From Agromyces kandeliae (lineage in GTDB: Bacteria > Actinomycetota > Actinomycetes > Actinomycetales > Microbacteriaceae), in contig NZ_WKJD01000003.1 of the NCBI RefSeq assembly GCF_009674665.1, positions 1-64,000 of the forward strand: a stretch of DNA of 64,000 bases, in the 5' to 3' direction. How positions within the stretch are numbered: the stretch's first letter is position 1; each line of letters opens with the position of its first letter. A program made the position numbers and the translations under genes. Below are positions 35,950 through 44,858 of the stretch, one piece after another. The notes beneath the pieces are model-generated. The model was not told where the DNA came from and did no database searches. It saw only the letters and a program-made list of their open reading frames with translations.

Positions 35950-35961
35950 ATCATATACGAT
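35950..35961. promoter_or_regulatory. Candidate GntR operator upstream of the FAH-RraA gene
   Basis: ATCATATACGAT is an imperfect palindrome (ten of twelve positions symmetrical), 28 bases before the start codon. The same 12-mer occurs at 37714-37725 in front of hpaH. It lies in an A/T-rich patch, probably the promoter. Confidence 0.65.
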
Positions 35962-35999
35962 CTGGCGATGCATGGCAACGACCCGGATGCCGCTGTCGG

Positions 36000-36875
36000 T
36001 CAGTAGCTCGGGCGCTCGGCGGTCGGGGCGCTCGCGGCGGTGCCCGGCCCGTCGGTGCCGCCGGCCGGATCGCCCGAGGCGTCCGCTGCGCCGGACGGCC
36101 CGATGAAGCGATCGGCGAGGGCCTCGGACGCACGCGCGAGCAGCGCGACATCCGCGCCGACCGCGACGAACGAGGCGCCGGCCTCGAGGTAGCGTTCGGC
36201 ATCGGCGGGCACGAACGCATTCACGCCCACCGGCACGCCCGCCGCGATCCCCGCGCGGATCGACGCGAGGACCGCCTCGACGACCTCGGGGTGGGACTGC
36301 TGCCCGAGGTGCCCCATCGACGCGGCGAGGTCGGCGGGCCCGACGAACAGGCCGTCGACGCCCGGCGTCGCCGCGATCTCGTCGACCGCCGCCACGGCCG
36401 CCGCCGACTCGATCTGCACCAGGAGGCTGATCGTCGACGACGCGGCCTGGAGGTAGTCGTCGACGCGGTTCCAGCGCGAGGCGCGCGCGAGCGACGAGCC
36501 GACACCGCGGACGCCGCCGGTCGGGTAGCGCACCGCACGCACGATCTCGGCGGCCTGCGCGGCCGAGTCGACCATCGGCACGAGGAGGTTCTGCACGCCG
36601 AGGTCGAGGAACTGCTTGATGACGACGGTGTCGCCGTACGGCACGCGGACGACCGGGGCCACCGGGTAGGCGGCGACCGCCTGGAGCTGGGCGAGGATCG
36701 ACTCGAGCCCGTTGGGGGAGTGCTCGCCGTCGATCAGCACCCAGTCGAGGCCGCTGCCCGCGGCGATCTCGGCGACCAGCGGGCTGCCGGAGCAGACCCA
36801 CATGCCGACCTGCGGACGGTCGGCCTCGTCGATGCGGGCGGCGATGGTCGGCGGCAGGGTCAGGCGAATCGGCAC
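36000..36875 (-). CDS. hpaI: 4-hydroxy-2-oxoheptane-1,7-dioate aldolase
   Basis: The 291-residue class II aldolase of the HpcH/HpaI family splits 4-hydroxy-2-oxoheptanedioate into pyruvate and succinic semialdehyde. Seen motifs are VLIDGEHSPNG (His52, general base region), VRVPYG (Arg77), MVDSAAQA, VQIES (metal Glu156) and GPADLAASMG (metal Asp182). The Pro/Gly/Ala-rich C-terminus is longer than usual. GTG at 36875 lies 7 bases after GGGAG and overlaps the hpaH end by 16 bases. A DNA-level alternative role is 2-dehydro-3-deoxygalactarate aldolase, but the neighbours point to HpaI. Confidence 0.9.
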   Translation of the reverse strand: MPIRLTLPPTIAARIDEADRPQVGMWVCSGSPLVAEIAAGSGLDWVLIDGEHSPNGLESILAQLQAVAAYPVAPVVRVPYGDTVVIKQFLDLGVQNLLVPMVDSAAQAAEIVRAVRYPTGGVRGVGSSLARASRWNRVDDYLQAASSTISLLVQIESAAAVAAVDEIAATPGVDGLFVGPADLAASMGHLGQQSHPEVVEAVLASIRAGIAAGVPVGVNAFVPADAERYLEAGASFVAVGADVALLARASEALADRFIGPSGAADASGDPAGGTDGPGTAASAPTAERPSY

Positions 36876-37645
36876 GAGATGCTCCCGAGGTCGTGGTAGT
36901 CGGCGTGGACCGTGTCGCCGCGCTCGACCCACATCGGGCGGGTGAAGCTCCCGGCGAGGATGATCTCGCCCGCGCCGAGCGACTGGCCGTGCTGCGCGAG
37001 CTTGTTCGCGAGCCAGGCGACGCCCATCGCGGGGTGGCCGAGCACCGCACCCGCGACGCCCGATTCCTCGATCGTCTCGTTGCGCGAGAGCAGCGCGCCC
37101 ACCCAGCGGAGGTCGACGTCGTCGACCTTCACGGGGCGGCCGCCGACGACCATCGCGCCCATCGCGGCGTTGTCGCTGATGGTGTCGACGATCGTGCGGC
37201 CCTCGAGCGCGATGTGCGAGTTCAGCACCTCGAGCGCGGGCACGACGTACTCGGTCGCGCGGAGCACGTCGAAGATCGTGGTGTCGGGCCCCTCGAGCGG
37301 CGCGCCGAGCACGAACGCGAGCTCGACCTCGATGCGCACGTTCGAGAATCGGTCGAACTCGATGACCGAACCCGACTCGTACACCATGTCGTCGAAGATC
37401 ACGCCGTAGTCGGGTTCGGTGATGCCCGTGGCCACCTGCATGACCTTCGAGGTCAGTCCGATCTTGCGGCCGACGAGCCGGGCTCCGGCCGACATGCGCC
37501 GCTCGGCCCACTCGCGCTGCACCGCGTACGCATCCTCGACGGTCATGCCGGGGTTGCGGGCGGTCAGGAGCGGGACGGTCGTGCGGTCGCGGTCGGCGGC
37601 GAAGAGCTCGTCGGCGATCTCGCGGATGCGTGACTGGTCTGGCAC
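36860..37645 (-). CDS. hpaH: 2-oxo-hept-4-ene-1,7-dioate hydratase
   Basis: The 261-residue protein belongs to the HpaH/MhpD hydratase family (FAH-related fold). Visible features are RLVGRKIGLTSKVMQ, the acidic metal site VRIEVELAFVLG, YGVIFDDM and the C-terminal LAGSFTRPMWVERGDTV. It adds water to the product of the HpaG steps, giving the HpaI substrate. It is the first gene of an hpaH-hpaI unit; the next gene starts inside its end. A candidate GntR operator lies 69 bases upstream. ATG at 37645 follows GGAGGCCCCGTGCC at a somewhat long spacing. Confidence 0.92.
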   Translation of the reverse strand: MPDQSRIREIADELFAADRDRTTVPLLTARNPGMTVEDAYAVQREWAERRMSAGARLVGRKIGLTSKVMQVATGITEPDYGVIFDDMVYESGSVIEFDRFSNVRIEVELAFVLGAPLEGPDTTIFDVLRATEYVVPALEVLNSHIALEGRTIVDTISDNAAMGAMVVGGRPVKVDDVDLRWVGALLSRNETIEESGVAGAVLGHPAMGVAWLANKLAQHGQSLGAGEIILAGSFTRPMWVERGDTVHADYHDLGSISCRFA

Positions 37646-37713
37646 GGGGCCTCCACTTCATCGTGAGCGTCACCCGCGATCGTATCGAAGGCGGGAGGAA
37701 CTTCGTATCATGG

Positions 37714-37725
37714 ATCATATACGAT
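37714..37725. promoter_or_regulatory. Candidate GntR operator upstream of hpaH
   Basis: This is the second exact copy of ATCATATACGAT, with flanking C also shared (ATCATATACGATC). It sits in an A/T-rich promoter-like stretch (TATCATGGATCATATACG) between hpaH and the thiamine-diphosphate enzyme gene. Confidence 0.65.
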
Positions 37726-37783
37726 CACTTCGCCGAGGTTCCGGCGGATTCGGTGGCGGCCCGCGTCGGCCGGCCGCGTCGCG

Positions 37784-39451
37784 TCAGTCGATCGTCGCCG
37801 AGTTCACGCCGAGGATCTCCTCCTGGTACGGCGCGGTGACCGTGTCCGAGACGCGGCAGTCCAGCAGGAGGAATCGCCGCTCCGCGACCGGCTCCGCCGC
37901 CCAGCCCGCGAGCCGGTCGAGGTCCGACAGCTCGCGTACGACGACGCCCTCGGCGCCGAGCGCCGTGGCGAGCCCGGCGAAGTCGGCCTCGGGGATCCGC
38001 ATCGGCCGCTCGGCGAGCCCCATGCGCCCGTAGACGTGGACCTCGGCGCCGTAGGCCGAGTCGTTCCAGACCACTGCGACCCCGCGGCCGCCCGCCGTCC
38101 GCACGGCCGTCTCGAGGTCGGCGATCGCCATCAGCCCGCCGCCGTCGCCGGTCGTCAGCACGATCGTCGACCCGGGCTTGGCGGCCGCCGCACCCGCGAC
38201 GCTCGGGAAGCCGAGCCCGATCGACTGGAACGCGGTGCCGACCATCATCATCCGGTCCGGCGACGCGACGGGCCAGTACATGTTGGCCCAGCCGATGAAG
38301 TGGCCGCCGTCCGAGACGACGACGCGGTCCTCCGGGAGCAGCTCGGCCAGCCGCGCCGCGACGCTGCGCGGATCGAGCCGGCCGTCGGCGGCCACGGTCC
38401 CGACGCCGGGCTCGTGCGCGCGCAGCGGTGCGAGCTCGACGCGCTCGCGCCACCCGGACGGCCGGGCGCCGAGTTCGGCGAGCTCGTCGAGGAGGGCACC
38501 TGCGACGAGCGCGGCGTCGCCGCGGACGAAGGCGCCGACGTGCGGATGCGTGGCGGCGGGCGCGACGTCGACCTGGGCCACGTGCGTGCCGGGTGCGAAG
38601 AGGTCGCCGAAGCGCATCGTGAACTGGTTGAGCGAGGCGCCGAACACGACGGCGACGTCGGCCTCGCGCACGAGGCCCATCGCACCCTCCGCGCCAAAGC
38701 CGCCGGTCACGCCGAGGTCGAACCGCGCGTTCGGGAACACGCCGCGCCCGAGCGCGGTGGTCGCCGTGACGGCGCCCGTGGCGTCTGCGAGCGCGCCGAG
38801 CACGTCGCCGGCTCCGGCGAGCCAGGCACCCCGGCCGGCGACCAGCAGCGGCCGCTCGGCGGCGGCGAGCCTGCGAGCGAGCGCCGCGATCGTGCCCGCC
38901 GTGAACGCGCCGTCCGGCGCGAGCGGCGCCGGGGCGGCCGGCGCGGGCACCTCCGGCACTGGACCGGCGTCGGCGGACGCGACGTCGTACGGGATCGCGA
39001 GGACAGTCGGCACCCGGTACGCGAGGGCGTGCTCGATCGCGATGACCGTCGTGGCCGCGGCATCCGTCCGGCCGACGGTGTACGTGCGCGCGCCCACCGC
39101 GGACGCCAGCGCGATCTGGTCGACGCCCCACGGGCGCGGGCCCGAGGTCGGCTCGTCGCCGACGACGAGGACGAGCGGCACCTGCGCCTGCACGGCCTCG
39201 GCCAGCGCCGTCAGGGTGTTCGTGAACCCGGCGCCGTAGGTCGCGGTGGCGGCCGCGAGCCGGTTCGAGGCGCGGAAGTGCGCGTCGGCGGCGACGACGC
39301 CGCCGACCTCGTGCCGGACCGCGGTGAACGTCGCGTAGGTCGTGCGTTCGAGCGCGTCGAGGAACCAGGCGTTGCCGTTGCCCATGACGCCGAAGACGTG
39401 GTCGACGTGGGCGGCGAGGGTGCGGGCGACGTGCGCGGAGACGGTGGGCAT
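37784..39451 (-). CDS. Thiamine-diphosphate-dependent enzyme (decarboxylase/synthase family)
   Basis: The 555-residue protein shows the three-domain acetolactate-synthase/decarboxylase architecture. The catalytic Glu is in AVRHEVGGVVAA near residue 48. The ThDP/Mg motif is TTGDGGGLMAIADLETA...VVWNDSAYGAE (GDG...N). The partner residues of acetolactate synthase's FAD site are not obvious. Candidates are a 2-oxoacid (phenylpyruvate- or benzoylformate-type) decarboxylase or a carboligase. It ends 139 bases before hpaH on the same strand and may feed aromatic intermediates, but this is only positional. ATG at 39451 matches the family start. Confidence 0.8.
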   Translation of the reverse strand: MPTVSAHVARTLAAHVDHVFGVMGNGNAWFLDALERTTYATFTAVRHEVGGVVAADAHFRASNRLAAATATYGAGFTNTLTALAEAVQAQVPLVLVVGDEPTSGPRPWGVDQIALASAVGARTYTVGRTDAAATTVIAIEHALAYRVPTVLAIPYDVASADAGPVPEVPAPAAPAPLAPDGAFTAGTIAALARRLAAAERPLLVAGRGAWLAGAGDVLGALADATGAVTATTALGRGVFPNARFDLGVTGGFGAEGAMGLVREADVAVVFGASLNQFTMRFGDLFAPGTHVAQVDVAPAATHPHVGAFVRGDAALVAGALLDELAELGARPSGWRERVELAPLRAHEPGVGTVAADGRLDPRSVAARLAELLPEDRVVVSDGGHFIGWANMYWPVASPDRMMMVGTAFQSIGLGFPSVAGAAAAKPGSTIVLTTGDGGGLMAIADLETAVRTAGGRGVAVVWNDSAYGAEVHVYGRMGLAERPMRIPEADFAGLATALGAEGVVVRELSDLDRLAGWAAEPVAERRFLLLDCRVSDTVTAPYQEEILGVNSATID

Positions 39452-39644
39452 GGCGGAGCCTCTCGAGACGGTGACGGATGTGGCGGTTCCGTATGTGTCT
39501 CGCGCGGCCGGCCGGTTCCGGCCTTCGCTTCGCGCCCATTTTTCGAGCGCCGGCGCCGCTCGTCGATCGCGGGGGATCGGGCGCCTGGACACCGCGAGTA
39601 TAGCCCGCCCCCGACGACGTCATCCGCCCGCCGGATGCGGCAGG

Positions 39645-39956
39645 ATGACTCGGGTGAAGACCATCCAGCTGCGCCGGTACACGCTCGTCGACGGGGAGTA
39701 CGACGCGTTCGTGTCGTGGTTCGACGAGTGGATGCCGGGCGTGCGATCCGGCGCCGGGTTCACGATCGAGTTCGCGTACGGCCTCCGCGAGGCGAACCAG
39801 TTCGTGTGGGCGGTGAGCGCCCCCGGCGACGCCGACGCCTTCCGCGCCCTCGAAGCCGCGTACCTCGAGTCCGACGCCCGCGCCGAGGCGTTCGACGGCG
39901 TGCCGCAGCGCATCGCGATCTACGACATCGCCCTCGTCGACGACGTCACGGTCTGA
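39645..39956 (+). CDS. NIPSNAP-like small protein
   Basis: The 103-residue protein (TIQLRRYTLVDGEYDAFVSWF...) has the pattern of a ferredoxin-like dimeric alpha/beta barrel of the NIPSNAP group, whose members bind small ligands or act as accessory enzymes. No catalytic residue can be named. It is divergent from the ThDP enzyme gene with 193 bases between them. ATG at 39645 is chosen over an in-frame GTG 3 codons later. Confidence 0.65.
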   Translation: MTRVKTIQLRRYTLVDGEYDAFVSWFDEWMPGVRSGAGFTIEFAYGLREANQFVWAVSAPGDADAFRALEAAYLESDARAEAFDGVPQRIAIYDIALVDDVTV

Positions 39957-40145
39957 CGGCACCGCGCGCGACTCGCCGTCGCGGCAGCCGCGGGTCACCG
40001 CACCCGACGTCATGTACAGCCCGTCACCGGCGTCGCGCCCGATATCATCGTGGCATCCCCTTGGACAACCCCGTGGTCGACGCTGCCCACCCGCGCGCGA
40101 CCCGCAAGGCCGACGTGGTCCGCCCCGCGGCTGAGAGGAAGAGCC

Positions 40146-41651
40146 GTGAGCCACGAGTTCGACGCCCGCCGTGAGGATTGGATCGCCCGAGAGGAGCTCG
40201 CCGAGCGCATGATCCCGCTCATCGGCGGGTTGTACCGCCGGCACGGGGTCGTCACCTCGATCCACGGCCGGCGGCTCATCAACCGCTCCGCCGTCGAGCT
40301 GCTGAAGGCGCACCGCTTCGCCCGGCAGGCCGGCGACGTCGAGCTCGACCTGGCCGACACCATGCGCGTGCTCGAGGCCCTCACCGAGATCGCGCCCGGC
40401 CCCGCCTCGATCGACGTCGCCCGGCTCGTCTCCCGCTTCCACGCGGCGCCCGCCGGCACCGACCTCGTCGACTTCCTCCGGGCCGAGATCGCGCCCGTCC
40501 TCGTCGACGCCGGCGAGCCCGCGCCGACCGGCACCGACGTGGTGCTCTACGGCTTCGGCCGCATCGGCCGCCTGCTCGCGCGCATCCTCATCGCCCACGC
40601 CGGCGGCGGCCAGGGCCTGCGCCTGCGCGCCATCGTCGTGCGCAAGGGCAGCGAGAACGACCTCGCCAAGCGCGCGAGCCTCCTCCGCCGCGACTCCGTG
40701 CACGGCCCGTTCCAGGGCACGATCACGGTCGACGAGGAGGCGAACACGATCCTCGCCAACGGCACGCTGATCCAGGTCATCTACTCGGACGACCCCGGCA
40801 CCATCGACTACACCGCCTACGGCATCGACGACGCGATCGTCGTCGACAACACGGGTCGCTGGCGCGACGAGGCCGGCCTCGCCCGCCACCTCGAGTCGAC
40901 CGGCGTCTCGCGGGTGCTGCTCACGGCCCCCGGCAAGGGCGCGATCAAGAACATCGTGCACGGCATCAACCACGCCGACATCGAGCCCGACGACCGCATC
41001 CTGTCCGCCGCGTCGTGCACGACCAACGCGATCACGCCCGTGCTCGCGGCGATCGACGAGGCGTACGGCGTCGTGCGCGGCCACGTCGAGACCGTGCACT
41101 CGTTCACGAACGACCAGAACCTCATCGACAACTTCCACAAGGGCGACCGCCGCGGCCGCTCGGCGGTGCTCAACATGGTCATCACCGAGACCGGCGCGGC
41201 CAAGGCCGTCGCGAAGGCGCTGCCGGCGCTCGAGGGCAAGCTCACGGGCAGTGCCATCCGCGTGCCCACGCCCGACGTCTCGCTCGCGATCCTGAACCTG
41301 CAGCTCGAGCGCCCCACCGACAAGGCCACGGTGAACGCATACCTCCGCAAGGTGTCGCTCACGTCGCCGCTGCGGCAGCAGGTCGACTACATCGAGTCGG
41401 CCGAGGTCGTCTCGACCGACTTCGTCGGCAGCCACCGCGCCGGCATCGTCGACGGCCTCGCCACGATCGCCGACGGCACCGACGTCGTGCTCTACGTCTG
41501 GTACGACAACGAGTACGGCTACTCGTGCCAGGTCGTCCGGGTCATCGAGGCGATGGCCGGCAGTCACCCCGTCGTGCTGCCCGAGCGCGAGCCCGTGCGC
41601 ATCGAGCAGGTCGCGCCCGCGGCCGTGCCCGAGGTGGCCGAGGTCGGCTGA
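40146..41651 (+). CDS. gap: Glyceraldehyde-3-phosphate dehydrogenase, long form
   Basis: The 501-residue protein has a normal GAPDH core from about residue 131 (VVLYGFGRIGRLLARI). The core has NAD-binding GxGxxG-like GFGRIG, active-site SAASCTTNAITPV (Cys291), and C-terminal WYDNEYGYSCQVVR. About 130 residues are added at the N-terminus (DWIAREELAERMIPLIGGLYRRHG...). This long type occurs in corynebacteria and relatives beside the short glycolytic enzyme and is linked there to gluconeogenesis. GTG at 40146 follows GAGAGGAAGAGCC. A hairpin terminator follows. Confidence 0.92.
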   Translation: MSHEFDARREDWIAREELAERMIPLIGGLYRRHGVVTSIHGRRLINRSAVELLKAHRFARQAGDVELDLADTMRVLEALTEIAPGPASIDVARLVSRFHAAPAGTDLVDFLRAEIAPVLVDAGEPAPTGTDVVLYGFGRIGRLLARILIAHAGGGQGLRLRAIVVRKGSENDLAKRASLLRRDSVHGPFQGTITVDEEANTILANGTLIQVIYSDDPGTIDYTAYGIDDAIVVDNTGRWRDEAGLARHLESTGVSRVLLTAPGKGAIKNIVHGINHADIEPDDRILSAASCTTNAITPVLAAIDEAYGVVRGHVETVHSFTNDQNLIDNFHKGDRRGRSAVLNMVITETGAAKAVAKALPALEGKLTGSAIRVPTPDVSLAILNLQLERPTDKATVNAYLRKVSLTSPLRQQVDYIESAEVVSTDFVGSHRAGIVDGLATIADGTDVVLYVWYDNEYGYSCQVVRVIEAMAGSHPVVLPEREPVRIEQVAPAAVPEVAEVG

Positions 41652-41681
41652 CCCCCCCATCTCCGGACCTGCCCGGCCGGC

Positions 41682-41712
41682 CGCGGCATCCGATCGCTCG
41701 ACGGATGCCGCG
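41682..41712 (+). terminator. Terminator after gap, GGCATCC/GGATGCC arms
   Basis: CGCGGCATCCG (41682-41692) pairs with CGGATGCCGCG (41702-41712) over 11 bp with a 9-base loop, 31 bases after the gap stop. Confidence 0.7.
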
Positions 41713-41775
41713 AGCCGGCCGTTCGCGTCCCACCCGCCGTGCCGCCCGCCGTGCGGTCGGACCTAGGCTGGAGGC

Positions 41776-42951
41776 ATGAGCACCGAAGCCGTCATCGTCG
41801 ACGTCGTCCGCACCCCGGTGGGGCGCGGCAAGCCCGGGGGGATGCTGAGCGGCGTCCATCCGGTGGACCTGCTCGCGGGCGTGCTCACGGCGATCATCGA
41901 CCGGAACGACCTCGACCCCGGCATCGTCGACGACGTCATCGGTGGCTGCGTCAGCCAGATCGGCGAGCAGTCCTACAACGTCACCCGGAACGCCGTGCTC
42001 GCGGCCGGCTTCCCCGAGCACGTGCCCGGCACGAGCATCGATCGCCAGTGCGGGTCGAGCCAGCAGGCGGCGACCTTCGCGGCGCAGGCGATCCTCGCCG
42101 GCCAGGCCGACATCATCATCGCGTGCGGCGTCGAGTCGATGAGCCGGGTGCCGCTCGGCTCGAGCGCGGCGGGCGCCGACCCGTTCGGCACGCGCGTGCA
42201 CGCGCGGTACCCCGAGGGCCTCGTGAGCCAGGGCGTGTCCGCGGAGCTGATCGCGCAGGAATGGGGCTTCACACGGGACGAGCTCGACACCTTCGCGGCG
42301 CGCTCGCACGACCTCGCCGCGGCGGCCGGGGAGTCGGGCGCGTTCGCGACCGAGCTCGTGCCCGTCGCGGGCGTGGACCGGCTGGTCGACGAGACCGTGC
42401 GACCCGGCACCTCGGTCGAGTCGCTCGCCGGGCTGAACCCGGCGTTCCGCACCGACCGGCTCGCCGAGCGCTTCCCCGACGTCGAATGGCGGATCACCCC
42501 CGGAAACTCCTCGCCCCTCACGGACGGCGCCTCGGCCGCGCTCATCATGAGCGCCGAGGCCGCCGAACGGCTCGGGCTCGAGCCGCGGGCGCGCTTCCGC
42601 GCGTTCTCGGTCGTCGGGAGCGATCCGCTCTTCATGCTGACGGGCGTCATCCCGGCCACCGCGAAGGTGCTCGAGCGCGCCGGCCTCGGCCACGACGACA
42701 TCGACGCGTACGAGGTCAACGAGGCGTTCGCGTCCGTGCCGCTCGCGTGGCTCGCCGAGACCGGCGCCGACCCCGACAAGCTGAACCCGCGCGGCGGGGC
42801 GATCGCGCTCGGCCACGCGCTCGGCTCGAGCGGCACGCGGCTGCTCACGACCCTCGTGAACCAGCTCGAGGCGACCGGCGGACGATACGGACTGCAGACG
42901 ATGTGCGAGGGCGGCGGCATGGCCAACGCGTACGTCGTCGAGCGGGTCTGA
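41776..42951 (+). CDS. Thiolase (acetyl-CoA C-acyltransferase)
   Basis: The 391-residue thiolase has nucleophilic Cys92 in [22 protein letters not shown], the His of [16 protein letters not shown] and the second Cys of [13 protein letters not shown]. The complete active site points to degradative (3-ketoacyl-CoA) or acetoacetyl-CoA thiolase. The SDR gene 95 bases downstream suggests short acyl-CoA oxidation. ATG at 41776 is the natural start, with GCTGGAGG just upstream. Confidence 0.92.
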   Translation: MSTEAVIVDVVRTPVGRGKPGGMLSGVHPVDLLAGVLTAIIDRNDLDPGIVDDVIGGCVSQIGEQSYNVTRNAVLAAGFPEHVPGTSIDRQCGSSQQAATFAAQAILAGQADIIIACGVESMSRVPLGSSAAGADPFGTRVHARYPEGLVSQGVSAELIAQEWGFTRDELDTFAARSHDLAAAAGESGAFATELVPVAGVDRLVDETVRPGTSVESLAGLNPAFRTDRLAERFPDVEWRITPGNSSPLTDGASAALIMSAEAAERLGLEPRARFRAFSVVGSDPLFMLTGVIPATAKVLERAGLGHDDIDAYEVNEAFASVPLAWLAETGADPDKLNPRGGAIALGHALGSSGTRLLTTLVNQLEATGGRYGLQTMCEGGGMANAYVVERV

Positions 42952-43046
42952 GCCGTCCCGGCCGCCCCGCGCGGCACTCCTCGCCGAGCCTCGGCACCGG
43001 CGTCGGCACGCCGCCGAACCGGAATCGAACCGAAGGAAGGAACCAC

Positions 43047-43835
43047 ATGGAACTCACCGGAGCATCCGCGATCGTCACGGGCGGCGCGTCCGGGCTCGGG
43101 CGTGCGACGGCGCAGGCCCTCGTCGACGGCGGCGCCCGGGTCGTGCTCGTCGACCTGCCGGGCCCGCGCGGCGAGCAGGCCGCGGCCGAGCTCGGCGAGC
43201 GGGCGCGGTTCGTGCCCGCGGACGTCGCCGACGAGGCGCAGGTCGCCGCGGCGGTCGCCGCGGCATCCGCACTCGGACCCCTTCGGGTCGCGGTCAACTG
43301 CGCCGGCATCGTGACCGCGAACCGCACGGTCGGCCGTGAGGGCCCCGCGCCGCTCGAGGCGTTCGAGCGCACCATCCGGGTCAACCTCATCGGCACGTTC
43401 AACGTGATCCGACTCGCGGCGGCGGCGATGGCGGCGACCGAGCCGGTGGCCGCCGGAGTCGCCGACGGCCCCGCGACGCTCGAGCGCGGCGTCATCGTGA
43501 ACACCGCCTCCGTCGCCGCCTTCGACGGCCAGGTCGGCCAAGCCGCCTACTCCGCCTCCAAGGCCGGCGTCGCCGGTATGACGCTGCCGATCGCGCGGGA
43601 TCTCTCGAAGCTGCTCATCCGGGTCGTGACGATCGCGCCCGGCATCTTCGAGACGCCGATGATGGCCGGGATGCCCGACGACGTGCGCGCCTCGCTCGAG
43701 GCGCAGGTGCCGCATCCGTCACGACTCGGTCACCCGAGCGAGTACGCGGCGCTCGTGCGCTCGATCGTGGCGAACCCGATGCTGAACGGTGAGACGATCC
43801 GCCTCGACGGCGGGATCCGGATGCAGCCGAAGTAG
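43047..43835 (+). CDS. SDR oxidoreductase, 3-hydroxyacyl-CoA dehydrogenase type II-like
   Basis: The 262-residue short-chain dehydrogenase has cofactor loop TGGASGLG (11-18), NCAG and catalytic Ser...Tyr168-x3-Lys172 (AYSASKAG), then [11 protein letters not shown]. The sequence around the active site ([16 protein letters not shown]) and the ending closely resemble HSD10/type II 3-hydroxyacyl-CoA dehydrogenases. Its place after a thiolase fits a beta-oxidation pair. ATG at 43047 follows AAGGAAGGAACC. Confidence 0.9.
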   Translation: MELTGASAIVTGGASGLGRATAQALVDGGARVVLVDLPGPRGEQAAAELGERARFVPADVADEAQVAAAVAAASALGPLRVAVNCAGIVTANRTVGREGPAPLEAFERTIRVNLIGTFNVIRLAAAAMAATEPVAAGVADGPATLERGVIVNTASVAAFDGQVGQAAYSASKAGVAGMTLPIARDLSKLLIRVVTIAPGIFETPMMAGMPDDVRASLEAQVPHPSRLGHPSEYAALVRSIVANPMLNGETIRLDGGIRMQPK

Positions 43836-43871
43836 GCGCGCGCGTCCGTGCCGCGCGCTCGCGCTGCGAGG

Positions 43872-44858
43872 CTAGATCCGGCCGAGCGAGAGCGCGGACC
43901 CGCCGCGCCTGCGGACGGTCTTGATCACGCCGTCGATCACGTCCCAGACGCTCACCGCGATGACGGCGAAGACGATGATCGTGACCACGATTCCGCCGGC
44001 CTCGCCCCACGGCCACCCGACCACGTCGAGGAACTCCGGGTTGACCAGCCGGCCGGTCGTGAAGAGCCACAGCGCGGGCACCGCGAAGGCGACGTTGAGC
44101 AGGAGGTTCACGATCGCGAGCCACCAGTTCCAGCCCCACGCGTAGATCGCCGTCGCGAACACCATCTCGAGCCCGATCAGCACCAGAAACCACGGGATCC
44201 AGAACGACCACAGGTCGGGGGAGAGCACGGGGACCGACTCGCCCAGCGGGTTGGCGACCGGTGCGCCGTAGCCCTGCCAGATGATGACCCCGGCGAACAG
44301 CCCGAGGAAGACGAGGGACGCGATGAGGTCGCCGAGGCGACCGCCCCTGCCGTCGTCGGGGATCGTCGGCAGGCGCTCGGGCGTCCAGCGTTCGACCGGA
44401 CCGGAGCCGGGGTTGCGCTCGATGATCGCGAACACCAGCGTGGGCCAGAAGGCCAGCTGGACGGCGAGGGAGAATCCGACGCTGAACGCGCTCGCGAAGA
44501 CCTCGCCGACCGGCGCTCCCGCGAGCGCCTGGGCGAGCAGGACGGCCCCGACCGCGATCGGGAGGACGATCGCGAGGAGCATCGTCACGAGGCGCTTCCA
44601 GGTGAGGTAGTAGCGCGGCCCGATGAGGTGCAGCGGGCGATCGAGGTACCTCGCCGCGAGTGCCGCGGGGTCTCCGAGCTCGACGAGGACGGCGAACTCG
44701 GCGTCGTCGTCCGGTGCGCCGGACCCGCGACGCGCGTCGACCTCGTCGCCGATGCGCTCGCGCAGCTCGCGGCCGAACTCCTCGCGTTGTGGTTCGGGGA
44801 GTGTGCGGGCGGCGGCCCAGACGTAGCGGTCGGTGAGGGTTGCTGCGGGGGTGGTCAT
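43872..44858 (-). CDS. Membrane protein with HAAS-like N-terminal domain
   Basis: The 328-residue protein has a soluble helical N-terminus of about 75 residues (TLPEPQREEFGRELRERIGDEV...LGDPAALAARYLDRP), as in HAAS/DUF1700-like modules usually paired with PadR regulators. About seven membrane helices follow. No enzyme motif is seen. ATG overlaps the padR stop (ATGA), so it is co-translated with the regulator and controlled by the palindrome at 45208-45226. Confidence 0.8.
   Translation of the reverse strand: MTTPAATLTDRYVWAAARTLPEPQREEFGRELRERIGDEVDARRGSGAPDDDAEFAVLVELGDPAALAARYLDRPLHLIGPRYYLTWKRLVTMLLAIVLPIAVGAVLLAQALAGAPVGEVFASAFSVGFSLAVQLAFWPTLVFAIIERNPGSGPVERWTPERLPTIPDDGRGGRLGDLIASLVFLGLFAGVIIWQGYGAPVANPLGESVPVLSPDLWSFWIPWFLVLIGLEMVFATAIYAWGWNWWLAIVNLLLNVAFAVPALWLFTTGRLVNPEFLDVVGWPWGEAGGIVVTIIVFAVIAVSVWDVIDGVIKTVRRRGGSALSLGRI

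Noticed and set aside
37725..41660. 1311-codon open frame on the minus strand spanning the ThDP enzyme and GAPDH genes
   Set aside because: It is Arg/Asp/Glu/Gly/Val-rich antisense translation of strongly coding plus- and minus-strand genes. Such long shadows are expected in very GC-rich DNA.
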